Shown: piece after piece, positions 34,511 to 42,394 of the stretch
Numbering within the stretch: position 1 is the stretch's first letter
How the letters are laid out: the number at the start of each line of letters is the position of its first letter
Assembly: GCF_019656455.1 (NCBI RefSeq)
Contig: NZ_BPMK01000006.1
Coordinates: 62,001 to 126,000, forward strand
Direction of reading: 5' to 3'
DNA length: 64,000 nt
Source: Noviherbaspirillum aridicola
GTDB lineage: Bacteria > Pseudomonadota > Gammaproteobacteria > Burkholderiales > Burkholderiaceae_D
Translations under genes and position numbers: made by a program
Notes under the pieces: model-generated
Database searches by the model: none
Told to the model about the DNA's origin: nothing
The model's input: only the letters and a program-made list of their open reading frames with translations

Positions 34511-35047
34511 ATGGATGTGGCAGACCTGAAGGTGGGACAGCGATGGACCGGGAACATGCACCATGAGGACGGCGCGCAGTTCGAGTTTTCCAAGGCCGGG
34601 CCGGAACTGCGGCTGTTCTTCTCGGGCCTGCCCGATGAAGCGGTGCGCGAATTCGACAGCGCGCCGTGCGAGATCGGCCTGCTGCACTCGGAGGATGTCG
34701 CCGTCGTGCCGTGGAAGATCGGCGAGCATCTGATGGGCGACGCCCAGTTCCACGCCTTCCTGTATCCGCCCGAGACCCGTCCGAGCGACCCGGTGCTCAA
34801 CGTCGACCAGCGCATGCGCCTGCGGATCGTCCTCGTCGACCGCGCCTCCGGTGTGGTGCGCGGCATGCGCAGCGTGCTGCTGTCGCCCTCATTGAGCAAT
34901 CAGCTGGCCGAAGCAGTGTCGCGCCAGCTCGGCAACCATATCGGACGCGAAGCCTATGACGCCCAGGTGGCGATCTATCAGAACAAGTACCCGGACGTGA
35001 GGGATGCGATCCGCGCGGCCGAGATTTTCGAGACCGCGGAGGGCTGA
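34511..35047 (+). CDS. Hypothetical protein
   Basis: The 178-residue cytoplasmic protein has no family I recognise. It is mixed alpha/beta with no signal peptide or membrane segment and few motifs. Notable segments are GPELRLFFSGLPDEAVREFD, EIGLLHSEDVAVVPWKIG and a long C-terminal helical region (SNQLAEAVSRQLGNHIGREAYDAQ). It lies 21 bases after the helicase stop with GGGAGAACGAC before its ATG, so it is co-transcribed with the helicase. Its codon use is like the neighbours'. It ends four bases from a convergent small gene. Confidence 0.8.
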   Translation: MDVADLKVGQRWTGNMHHEDGAQFEFSKAGPELRLFFSGLPDEAVREFDSAPCEIGLLHSEDVAVVPWKIGEHLMGDAQFHAFLYPPETRPSDPVLNVDQRMRLRIVLVDRASGVVRGMRSVLLSPSLSNQLAEAVSRQLGNHIGREAYDAQVAIYQNKYPDVRDAIRAAEIFETAEG

Positions 35048-35051
35048 GGAC

Positions 35052-35432
35052 TCAGGTCCATTGCACGTTGGCCGGCAGCCCGGGGTCGTCCCTGATCAGG
35101 CCGGTCTGTTCCCGCCTTGCCCCGGCTCGCGTGGGCTGAGGTGTCCTGCCGCCCGCGCCGCGGCCTTCCTCCAGCCTGAACTCCGCGCGGCGGTCGCCCG
35201 CCATGCGGCGCAGTTCGGCCACGGGGATCGCGCAGCGCTCGCTGACGCGGATCAGCAGCGCCGCGCCGAGGCCGACCTCACCGCGCCGGATGCGGAACAG
35301 GATGTCGCGGCCGATATGAAGCCGCTGCGCGAGGGCGTCGTCGTCCTCGAGTTGCAGCCTGCGCAGGAGTTCATCGAACAAAAGATTGGGATCGTATGCG
35401 GGAGGCCGCCTCGGCCTCAGGGTGTGGGTCAT
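35052..35432 (-). CDS. Small protein with probable helix-turn-helix
   Basis: The 126-residue product has a central lambda-repressor-like region (LQLEDDDALAQRLHIGRDILFRIRRGEVGLGAALLIRVSERCAI, read in parts at about 26-70) in which LAQRLHIGRDILFRIRRG fits a helix-turn-helix. The N-terminus is basic and proline-rich, and the C-terminal 40 residues look disordered. It may be a DNA-binding regulator, but no target is evident. It stands between the helicase operon (convergent) and the zinc peptidase gene (same strand, about 70 bases upstream). Confidence 0.65.
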   Translation of the reverse strand: MTHTLRPRRPPAYDPNLLFDELLRRLQLEDDDALAQRLHIGRDILFRIRRGEVGLGAALLIRVSERCAIPVAELRRMAGDRRAEFRLEEGRGAGGRTPQPTRAGARREQTGLIRDDPGLPANVQWT

Positions 35433-35501
35433 TGCTGTCGTCTCGCCGGATGCACCATGATGAGACAGACAGACGAGCGACAGATTCCCCGGAATGATGC
35501 G

Positions 35502-36572
35502 TCAATCGGCCGGATGCCCGCCCGCGTGGCGCACCACCCGATGCACGAAGCGCAGCTTGTCGATCACCGGCGTCGATAATGTGAAGGGATAGGGATCGGG
35601 CATGCCGACGCTGCGGTTGAGACTGTTGAGCACGTAGGTGAGTGAAAACCAGTCCGACATGATGTCGTCGAACGAAGGCAGGCGCGTAGGCCTGGCCTCG
35701 ATCGTCAGCTCCGGCTCGCCGGCCTTGTGGGGCCGCAGTACCATGCCGCAGGCATAGGCGGTGTCGAGCGTATCGAGCATGTGCAGATAGTGCGCCCAGC
35801 ACTCCGCCCAGTCCTCCCAGGGATGCGAACTCGCGTAAGCGCTGATGAAGCGGCTGTTGAAATCCTCCGGCGCGCCGTTCTCGTAATGCAGCTTCAACGC
35901 TTCGCCATAGTCGGCCCGCTCATCGCCGAACAGCTCCCGGAACGGCGTGATCCATTCGCTCTCCGCAACCAGGCGGTCGAAATAGTAATGCCCGCTCTCA
36001 TGCCGGAAATGCCCGAGCAGGGTGCGGTAGGGTTCGCCCATCTGTTCGCGCGTCTTTTCGCGGAATGAAGGATCCGCCTCGGCGATATTGAGCGTGATGA
36101 GGCCGTTCGCATGGCCGGTCATCACGCGGTGGCCTGGCACGTCTTCGAGGAATTCGAATGCCAGGCCGCTGTCCGGATCGTCGACCTTGGGCGTGGGCTG
36201 TATGCCGAGATCCCACAGCGTATATAGCAGGCGCCGCTTGGCGGCTTCGAGGCGGCGCCAGAACAGCTTGTTCTTCTCGGTCGACAGCGCGGGGATCACA
36301 TGGGTGAGCTGGCAGGATGCGCAGAGTTCGCTGGCCGACTCGGCCGGCAGCATCCAGTTGCACACGGCTTCGCGCGAGTAATTGATGCACTGCTTGTATA
36401 GCCGTCCCTCGTTGGCCGGATTGAGGCTGCGCCACAGTCCGTCGCCCGTCGCTTCGAAGCTGCTGATCGCGTGGTGCTCGGGCTGGTAGCCGAGCGTCGC
36501 GCCGCAGTTCTCGCAAAGAACATTCTCGAAGAAAACCAGCTGTCCGCATTTATCGCAGTGAAACGTTTTCAT
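35502..36572 (-). CDS. Putative zinc-binding metallopeptidase (DUF2248/Peptidase_Mx type)
   Basis: The product is 356 residues. The N-terminus is a zinc ribbon (FHCDKCGQLVFFENVLCENCG, C6/C9 and C21/C24 by count from MKTFHC). A second Cys pair lies in LCASC. The probable catalytic motif is HESGH in GHFRHESGHYYFD, with WEDWAECWAHYLH possibly giving further ligands. The start at ATG 36572 begins exactly at the zinc ribbon. This family is often encoded beside N-acetylglutaminylglutamine amide (NAGGN) genes, as here, where it is divergent from asnO across 208 bases. Its substrate is not known. Confidence 0.85.
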   Translation of the reverse strand: MKTFHCDKCGQLVFFENVLCENCGATLGYQPEHHAISSFEATGDGLWRSLNPANEGRLYKQCINYSREAVCNWMLPAESASELCASCQLTHVIPALSTEKNKLFWRRLEAAKRRLLYTLWDLGIQPTPKVDDPDSGLAFEFLEDVPGHRVMTGHANGLITLNIAEADPSFREKTREQMGEPYRTLLGHFRHESGHYYFDRLVAESEWITPFRELFGDERADYGEALKLHYENGAPEDFNSRFISAYASSHPWEDWAECWAHYLHMLDTLDTAYACGMVLRPHKAGEPELTIEARPTRLPSFDDIMSDWFSLTYVLNSLNRSVGMPDPYPFTLSTPVIDKLRFVHRVVRHAGGHPAD

Positions 36573-36725
36573 TACTCGCCCTTGCATGCCGCACGCATGC
36601 ACGAGTGGATGCCGCGGCCGGGGCTTTCGTTCCAAATGTTGATCCGCTGCAGCGCCGGAACCGGATGCGCGGCACCAATACGGGGAACCAACGCCCCTTT
36701 TTTGCTCTCTACCAAATTGAAAATT

Positions 36726-36733
36726 CTATAAGC
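36726..36733 (+). promoter_or_regulatory. Possible sigma-S type -10 element of the NAGGN operon
   Basis: TCTATAAG lies 48 bases before the ATG of the amidotransferase gene in an AT-rich patch. It resembles the extended CTATA-type -10 of stationary-phase/osmotic promoters; no good -35 is visible at 17 bases, which is also common for sigma-S. Confidence 0.35.
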
Positions 36734-36780
36734 GGCGTCCAAGCCCGTTTCAGTTTTACTTTCCTGGAGAACTTCCCCTT

Positions 36781-38562
36781 ATGTGCGGCATAGCCGGAGA
36801 AATTCGCTTCGACAAGAAGTTTGCGGATGTACGCGCCGTGGCCGACATGGCCGAGGCACAGTCCCGCCGAGGCCCGGACGGTGAGGGCGTGTTCAGTCTC
36901 GGATCCCGTTGTTTCGGCCATCGTCGTCTCAGCATCATGGACCTGAGCCAGCGCGCTCATCAGCCATTCGTCGACAACCAGCTCGGCATGGGCATCGTTT
37001 TCAACGGTGCGATCTACAACCACCATGAGTTGCGGGAGGAGCTGGCCGCCAAGGGCTACCAGTTCAGCTCCACCGGCGACACCGAAGTCATCATCAAGGC
37101 GTGGCACGCGTGGGGTCCCGCGGCGCTCGACCGGTTCTACGGCATGTTCGCGTTCGCGCTGTGGGAGCGCGACAGCGGGGTCACCTACCTCGCGCGGGAC
37201 CGGCTCGGCATCAAGCCGCTGTACTACACGATCAATACCGAGCGCATGCATTTCGCGTCGGCGTTGCCGGCGCTGCTGCACGGCGGCGGGCTCGACACCT
37301 CGCTCGATCTCGAGGCCCTGCATTACTACCTGAGCTTCCACGCGGTCGTGCCCGCGCCGCATACCATCCTGCGCGGCGTGCGCAAGCTGCCGCCGGGCAG
37401 TTACATGACCGTGCACCCTGACGGCGAATGCAAGATCCGCCAGTGGTGGACACTCGAGTTCAAGCGCAGCGAAGACGATGAAAAGCGCAGCTTCGAGGAC
37501 TGGAAGGACGAGGTGCTCGCCTCGCTCAAGCTGTCGGTCAAGCGTCGCCTGGTGGCGGACGTGCCGGTCGGGGTGCTGCTGTCCGGCGGTCTCGACTCCA
37601 GCCTGATCACCGGGCTGCTCTCCGACGCCGGTACGCGTGACCTGCGCACCTATTCGATCGGCTTCGAAGCGGTCGACAGCGAGGCGGGCGACGAATTCCA
37701 TTACTCCGACCTGGTGGCCCGGCACTACGGGACGATCCACGAAAAGCTGCACATCCCCGCGACCGATCTGCTGCGCGCCTTGCCCGACGCCATCGAAGCG
37801 ATGGCCGAGCCCATGGTCAGTCACGACTGCGTGGCCTTTTACCTGCTGTCGCAGGCCGTCTCGCGGCACAGCCGCGTGGTCCAGAGCGGGCAGGGGGCGG
37901 ACGAAGTCTTCGGCGGCTATCACTGGTATCCGCCGCTGACCGACGTGAAAGACCCCGCCCAGGGCGTCGAGGCCTATCGCAAGGTCTTCTTCGACCGCAG
38001 CCATGAAGAAATGCTGTCGCTGCTCAGTCCCGACATCCGGCTCGAGGACGCGAGCGGCCATTTCGTCGCCGCGCATTTCGCGCAACCGGGCGCCGACAGC
38101 GTGATCGATCGCGCGATGCGCCTCGACACCACCGTGATGCTGGTCGACGACCCGGTCAAGCGGGTCGACAACATGACCATGGCCTTCGGCCTCGAAGCCC
38201 GCGTGCCTTTCCTCGATCATGAGCTGGTCGAACTCGCCGCCCGCATCCCGGCGCGAAACAAGGTCGCCGAGGGTGGCAAGCATGTGCTCAAGGAAGCCGC
38301 GCGCAAGGTGATCCCGGCCGCGGTGATCGACCGGCCGAAAGGCTATTTCCCGGTGCCCGCGCTCAAGTACCTCCGCGGCGACTTCCTCGACTATGTGCGC
38401 GGCGCGCTCGATTCGCAGAAGGCCCGGGAGCGAGGCCTGTTCCGCCGCGAGGAGATCGACCGCATGCTGGAAAACCCGGACAGCCACATCACGCCGCTGC
38501 GCGGCTCCAAGATCTGGCAGATCGCGCTGCTCGAGTCCTGGCTGCAGACCCACGGTCTGTAG
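36781..38562 (+). CDS. asnO: N-acetylglutaminylglutamine amidotransferase (asparagine synthetase-like)
   Basis: The 593-residue enzyme makes the C-terminal amide of the osmolyte N-acetylglutaminylglutamine amide. Cys2 is the glutaminase nucleophile (MCGIAGEIRFD), with RRGPDGEG and GHRRLSIMDLS following. The synthetase domain has the pyrophosphate loop VLLSGGLDSSLITGLL (about 265-280), QSGQGADEVFGGYHWY and a conserved RPKGYFPVPALKYL. It resembles AsnB but belongs to the 'trio' amidotransferase branch because the GNAT/ATP-grasp synthetase and M42 peptidase genes follow. TGGAGAAC lies upstream of the ATG. Confidence 0.94.
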   Translation: MCGIAGEIRFDKKFADVRAVADMAEAQSRRGPDGEGVFSLGSRCFGHRRLSIMDLSQRAHQPFVDNQLGMGIVFNGAIYNHHELREELAAKGYQFSSTGDTEVIIKAWHAWGPAALDRFYGMFAFALWERDSGVTYLARDRLGIKPLYYTINTERMHFASALPALLHGGGLDTSLDLEALHYYLSFHAVVPAPHTILRGVRKLPPGSYMTVHPDGECKIRQWWTLEFKRSEDDEKRSFEDWKDEVLASLKLSVKRRLVADVPVGVLLSGGLDSSLITGLLSDAGTRDLRTYSIGFEAVDSEAGDEFHYSDLVARHYGTIHEKLHIPATDLLRALPDAIEAMAEPMVSHDCVAFYLLSQAVSRHSRVVQSGQGADEVFGGYHWYPPLTDVKDPAQGVEAYRKVFFDRSHEEMLSLLSPDIRLEDASGHFVAAHFAQPGADSVIDRAMRLDTTVMLVDDPVKRVDNMTMAFGLEARVPFLDHELVELAARIPARNKVAEGGKHVLKEAARKVIPAAVIDRPKGYFPVPALKYLRGDFLDYVRGALDSQKARERGLFRREEIDRMLENPDSHITPLRGSKIWQIALLESWLQTHGL

Positions 38563-38615
38563 CGCTCCGGCATGTGAGCGACAGCACGGATTTCATCAAT
38601 TACAGGAAACGAGAC

Positions 38616-40364
38616 ATGAATCTTAGCCCACACGAAACGGCAAGCGTGGCCCAGGGCGCGCGTCCGCCGTACATGGACCACGCAGTGGGAGACGCCGGCG
38701 ACCACGAGGCCGGCGGGGCCTGCCGCCCGAACGCGATCATCGAATGCGGCTGGGGAAGGCTGCTGTTCGGTCCTTCATTCGAATCGCCGCAGCTGCTCGC
38801 TCAGACGCTGCAGCAGGAAGAAGCCGGCAAGCGCGACATCGCGCTGCATGTGGATGCACCCCAGCTGGTGCTCGCGGAAGCGCCGTCGCGGCTGTTCCTC
38901 GACCCGTCGCTGATCTTCCGGCGCCGGCTCGACGATGCACCGCAGGAAAGTCCGGCGCCGGGCGTGGTGGTCCGCCCGCTCACCACCCGTGCCGATATCG
39001 CCGCCATCAACCGTCTCTACAAGATGCGCGGCATGGTGCCGGTCGATCCGCAGGTGGTCTGGCGTCAGCGCCATCTCGCCGGCGTCGTATACCTGGTCGC
39101 GGAGGATGAGCGCAGCGGCGATATCATCGGCTCGGCGATGGGCGTCGACCATACCGAAGCCTTCGGCGATCCGGAAGGGGGCAGCAGCCTGTGGTGCCTG
39201 GTGGTCGATCCGCAGACCGGTCTCTACGGCGCCGGCCAGGCGCTGGTTACGCACCTGACGGCGCTGTTTGCCGATCGCGGCCGGCGCTTCATGGAACTGT
39301 CCGTCCTGGCCAGCAACGAGCCGGCGATCAGCCTTTATCAGAAGCTGGGCTTCGAGCAGGTGCCGGGCTTCGTCGTCAAGAACAAGAACGCGATCAACGA
39401 AAAGCTCTTCATCGAGGAAGGCGACCTCTCCGGCCTCAATCCCTATGCCCGCATCATTGTCGATGAGGCGCGGCGTCGCGGCATCAGCGTGGAAGTCGTC
39501 GACGCGGCGGCAGGCATTTTCAAGCTGCGCCACGCCGGACACGAGATGCTGTGCCGCGAGTCGCTCACCGAGCTGACCGGAGGCGTCGCGATGACCTGGT
39601 GCCAGGACAAGGTGCTGACCTCGCGCCGCCTGGCGTCGATCGGCGTACGCGTGCCGCGCCAGCAGACGGCGGGCGATCCGGAAGCGGATAGCGCCTTCCT
39701 GCAGGACTGCGGATCGGTCGTGGTCAAGCCGGCGCTCGGCGAACAGGGCAAGGGCATCAGCGTGGATGTGCGCAGCGAGGAGCATCTGCAGCAGGCGATC
39801 CGGCGCGCCGCCGAGCAGGGCGGCCACGTGGTGATCGAAGAGTTCTGCAGCGGCCAGGATCTGCGCATCGTCGTCATCGGCTACAAGGTGGTCGCCGCGG
39901 CGCTGCGCAAGCCCGCCGAAATCGTCGGCGACGGCACGTCCACGGTTGCGCAGCTGATCGAGAAGCAGAGCGCGCGGCGGGCCGCGGCGACCGGCGGCGA
40001 AAGCCGCATTCCGGTGGACGCCGAGACCGAGCGCTGCCTCGCCGAGCAGGGCCTGAGCTACGACTCGGTGCTCGACAACGGCCAGGCGGTCAAGGTGCGC
40101 AAGACCGCGAACCTGCATACCGGCGGCACCATTCACGACGTCACGGAGGAATTGCATCCGACGCTGCGCGAAGTGGCCGAAACCGCGGCCCGTGCGCTGC
40201 GCATACCGGTGGTCGGGCTCGACCTGCTGGTGGAATCGCCGTCGTCGCCCGACTACGTGATGATCGAGGCCAACGAGCGCCCGGGCCTCGCCAACCATGA
40301 ACCGCAGCCGACGGCGCAGCGCTTCGTCGATCTGCTGTTCCCTGCGACGGCGGCGGTGGGCTGA
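38616..40364 (+). CDS. ngg: N-acetylglutaminylglutamine synthetase (GNAT plus ATP-grasp)
   Basis: The 582-residue bifunctional enzyme acetylates and joins two glutamines to form N-acetylglutaminylglutamine. A GNAT acetyltransferase domain (about 95-245; SLWCLVVDPQTGLYGAGQAL and LSVLASNEPAISLYQKLGF) precedes an ATP-grasp ligase domain (about 315-575; VVVKPALGEQGKGISVDV, VIEEFCSGQDLRIVVIGYK, and VVGLDLLVE with VMIEANERPGL). I choose the ATG at 38616, which has CAGGAAACGAG upstream, over an in-frame GTG at 38574 that lies just after the asnO stop. Its stop overlaps the next ATG (TGATG). Confidence 0.94.
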   Translation: MNLSPHETASVAQGARPPYMDHAVGDAGDHEAGGACRPNAIIECGWGRLLFGPSFESPQLLAQTLQQEEAGKRDIALHVDAPQLVLAEAPSRLFLDPSLIFRRRLDDAPQESPAPGVVVRPLTTRADIAAINRLYKMRGMVPVDPQVVWRQRHLAGVVYLVAEDERSGDIIGSAMGVDHTEAFGDPEGGSSLWCLVVDPQTGLYGAGQALVTHLTALFADRGRRFMELSVLASNEPAISLYQKLGFEQVPGFVVKNKNAINEKLFIEEGDLSGLNPYARIIVDEARRRGISVEVVDAAAGIFKLRHAGHEMLCRESLTELTGGVAMTWCQDKVLTSRRLASIGVRVPRQQTAGDPEADSAFLQDCGSVVVKPALGEQGKGISVDVRSEEHLQQAIRRAAEQGGHVVIEEFCSGQDLRIVVIGYKVVAAALRKPAEIVGDGTSTVAQLIEKQSARRAAATGGESRIPVDAETERCLAEQGLSYDSVLDNGQAVKVRKTANLHTGGTIHDVTEELHPTLREVAETAARALRIPVVGLDLLVESPSSPDYVMIEANERPGLANHEPQPTAQRFVDLLFPATAAVG

Positions 40365-41617
40365 TGCGCGCGCGTTATGCATGGCCCGAGCGGGAGATGA
40401 AAAAACTCCCGATCGATGCCGATTATCTGAAGACCGTGATGCTGGAGCTGCTCGCCATCCCCAGCCCGGCAGGCCTGACCGACGAAATCGTCCACTACAC
40501 CGGGCGCCAGCTGAACAGCCTGGGCATCGATTATCAGCTCACCCGGCGCGGGACCATCCGCGCCGTGCTGCGGCGGAACATGCCCGAGCGGCGCAAGAAC
40601 AGCCCTGCCTGCGCGCTGGTCGCGCACCTCGATACCCTCGGTGCGATGGTGCGCGAGATCAAGGAAGACGGCCGCCTCGCCCTGCAGCCGATCGGCACCT
40701 GGTCGAGCCGATGGGCCGAGGGCGGGCGTGTCACCCTGTTCACCGAAAACGGCCGCTATCGCGGCTCGGTCCTGCCCTTGCTGGCATCCGGCCATGTCTA
40801 CAACGAAGCGATTGACAGCCAGCCGGTCAACTGGGACCAGCTGGAGCTGCGCATCGACGAAGACATCCGCAGCGCGGCGGATGCGCGCGCGCTCAACATA
40901 CAGATCGGCGATTTCGTCGCCTTCGACGCCAGCCCGGAGATGCTCGACAACGGCTATGTCGTATCCCGCCACCTGGACGACAAGGCCGGCGTCGCCGCGA
41001 TGCTGGCGGCCGCCAAGGCCGTGGTGGATTCCGGTGTGCCGGTGCCGATGGACTGCCACATCGTCTTCACCCTGACCGAGGAAGTCGGCTCGGGCGCCCG
41101 CGCCGTCATCGAAAGCATGGTCAGCGAGGTGATCGGCATCGACATCGGCCCGGTGGCATCGGGGCAGGGCGCCAGGGAAGAGGGCGTCACCATTCCGCTG
41201 ATGGATTCCGCCGGTCCTCACGACTATCACCTGACGCGCCGGCTCCTCAGGCTGTGCTCAGAGCACGGCATCCCCTGTCAGCGCGATGTGTTCCGCTTCT
41301 ATCACTCCGATGCCGGGGCAGCCGTCAGCGCCGGTCATGATGTGCGGACCGCCTTGCTCTGCTTCGGCGCGGATGCCTCGCACGGCTACGAGCGCACGAA
41401 GCTGTCGGTGCTGGTGAACCTTGCCGAGCTGCTCACGCTTTACATCCAGAGCGGCCCGACCTTGCCCGAGGACCGGCACGACCGTCTCGATTCGGTCGAC
41501 CAGTTTTCGCACCAGCTCGATGCCGACCAGCTGCAGCGCGTCGATCTTCCCCGTCCCGATCCGAGCGAACTCGTGCAGGGCAGGGATGCCGACCAGCCCG
41601 GCGAACCAGCCGCCTGA
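40364..41617 (+). CDS. NAGGN-system M42 family peptidase
   Basis: The 417-residue metallo-aminopeptidase of family M42 is the third member of the NAGGN trio. Visible metal-site segments are ALVAHLDTLGAMV (first His/Asp), SRHLDDKAGVAAML (bridging Asp), FTLTEEVGSGAR (catalytic Glu pair), GIDIGP and FYHSDAGAA. It may trim or recycle the osmolyte dipeptide; the actual role in the pathway is not established. The C-terminal 45 residues (after LLTLYIQSG) are polar and probably disordered. The ATG at 40364 shares its A with the upstream TGA, so translation is coupled to the synthetase. Confidence 0.92.
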   Translation: MRARYAWPEREMKKLPIDADYLKTVMLELLAIPSPAGLTDEIVHYTGRQLNSLGIDYQLTRRGTIRAVLRRNMPERRKNSPACALVAHLDTLGAMVREIKEDGRLALQPIGTWSSRWAEGGRVTLFTENGRYRGSVLPLLASGHVYNEAIDSQPVNWDQLELRIDEDIRSAADARALNIQIGDFVAFDASPEMLDNGYVVSRHLDDKAGVAAMLAAAKAVVDSGVPVPMDCHIVFTLTEEVGSGARAVIESMVSEVIGIDIGPVASGQGAREEGVTIPLMDSAGPHDYHLTRRLLRLCSEHGIPCQRDVFRFYHSDAGAAVSAGHDVRTALLCFGADASHGYERTKLSVLVNLAELLTLYIQSGPTLPEDRHDRLDSVDQFSHQLDADQLQRVDLPRPDPSELVQGRDADQPGEPAA

Positions 41618-41646
41618 GCAGGCGGCAACGTCCCCGATGTCGCGAG

Positions 41647-41680
41647 AATGCCGCACGCCCGTGCGGCATTTTGTTTTTTC
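41647..41680 (+). terminator. Intrinsic terminator of the NAGGN operon
   Basis: AATGCCGCAC pairs with GTGCGGCATT around GCCC (41647-41670), followed by TTGTTTTTTC. It lies 29 bases after the M42 stop and separates the operon from nap. Confidence 0.92.
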
Positions 41681-41722
41681 GTCTTTGCACTTTTGCAGGG
41701 CGAATGCACCGTTCTGGACTAC

Positions 41723-41736
41723 TTGATTTACATCAA
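41723..41736 (+). promoter_or_regulatory. FNR/Anr-type box of the nap operon
   Basis: TTGATTTACATCAA is a perfect match to the FNR consensus TTGAT-N4-ATCAA. A -10-like TAGCAT occurs at 41760-41765, which puts the box centre about 42 bases before the expected start site, the class II activation geometry. This predicts anaerobic induction of napEDABC. Confidence 0.88.
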
Positions 41737-41765
41737 GGTTGCGTTAAAGCCCCCTCCGCTAGCAT

Positions 41766-41931
41766 GGGCGCATCTTCTTACTGAGCGACAAATACTCTCT
41801 CCCAACCGCGGCGACTGACGATCTGCCAGACCCCGCGCCCGGAGGCGGAACACCAGAAGTAGACGACCCACCCGCCGGACTCCCCCAAACGAGCCGAGGA
41901 TGCATGCGCACTGCGTGCAGGGTGGTTTTTT
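41766..41931 (+). other. Long nap leader ending in a terminator-like hairpin
   Basis: If transcription starts near 41772, napE has a leader of about 180 bases with no reading frame I can support. Near its end TGCATGC (41901-41907) pairs with GCGTGCA (41913-41919), followed by GGGTGG and six T residues (41926-41931), 24 bases before the napE ATG. This may be an attenuator. I could not match the rest to a known riboswitch (for example the Moco element). Confidence 0.4.
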
Positions 41932-41954
41932 GCCCGAAAAATCATGGAGCAAGC

Positions 41955-42116
41955 ATGAAACAAGAGACTGCGGCCCCGACGAAGAAACAGGAATTGCGCG
42001 CCTTTCTGTTCCTGACCGTCGTCACCGCCCCGATCCTGGCGGTTGGCACCGTGGGAGGCTACGGCTTCCTGGTGTGGATGTTCCAGCTGCTGACCGGCCG
42101 CCTGCCGGGAGGCTGA
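41955..42116 (+). CDS. napE: Periplasmic nitrate reductase accessory membrane protein NapE
   Basis: This 53-residue protein has one membrane helix ([27 protein letters not shown], given here as its extent only, about 18-43) after a polar, lysine-rich start [17 protein letters not shown]. The NapE family is recognised by this layout and by its place as first gene of napEDABC. Its role in nitrate respiration is not settled. The start is the ATG at 41955 with GGAGCAAGC upstream; napD begins 8 bases after its stop. Confidence 0.88.
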   Translation: MKQETAAPTKKQELRAFLFLTVVTAPILAVGTVGGYGFLVWMFQLLTGRLPGG

Positions 42117-42124
42117 GGTCCGAC

Positions 42125-42394
42125 ATGGAAGCGGAAATCCACATCGCCAGCGTCGTCGTCTACGTGCTGCCGGCCGAGCGCCTGTCCGTGCGCTCCTGCA
42201 TCGAGGCAGTCCCCGGCGCCGACATCCACGGGGAGGCCGACGGCAAGCTGATCGTCACCCTCGAAACCGAAAGCACCAAGAAAACCCTCGACATCATGGA
42301 CGCGATACGGGCCTTGCCCGGCGTCGCCGACGTGGTGCTCGTTTATCAACACGCGGAGCTCGCCTCCGCCCTGGAACAGGAAGTCCAGCAATGA
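42125..42394 (+). CDS. napD: NapA maturation chaperone NapD
   Basis: The 89-residue cytoplasmic chaperone binds the twin-arginine signal of NapA and holds it until the cofactor is inserted. The ferredoxin-like fold is recognised from [19 protein letters not shown], the central [11 protein letters not shown] and the C-terminal [14 protein letters not shown]. The ATG at 42125 is 8 bases after napE. Its TGA overlaps the napA ATG by four bases, coupling chaperone and client. Confidence 0.93.
   Translation: MEAEIHIASVVVYVLPAERLSVRSCIEAVPGADIHGEADGKLIVTLETESTKKTLDIMDAIRALPGVADVVLVYQHAELASALEQEVQQ

Noticed and set aside
41772-41900. Molybdenum cofactor riboswitch in the nap leader
   Set aside because: I could not align the leader to the Moco consensus by eye, so only an unidentified structured leader is reported.
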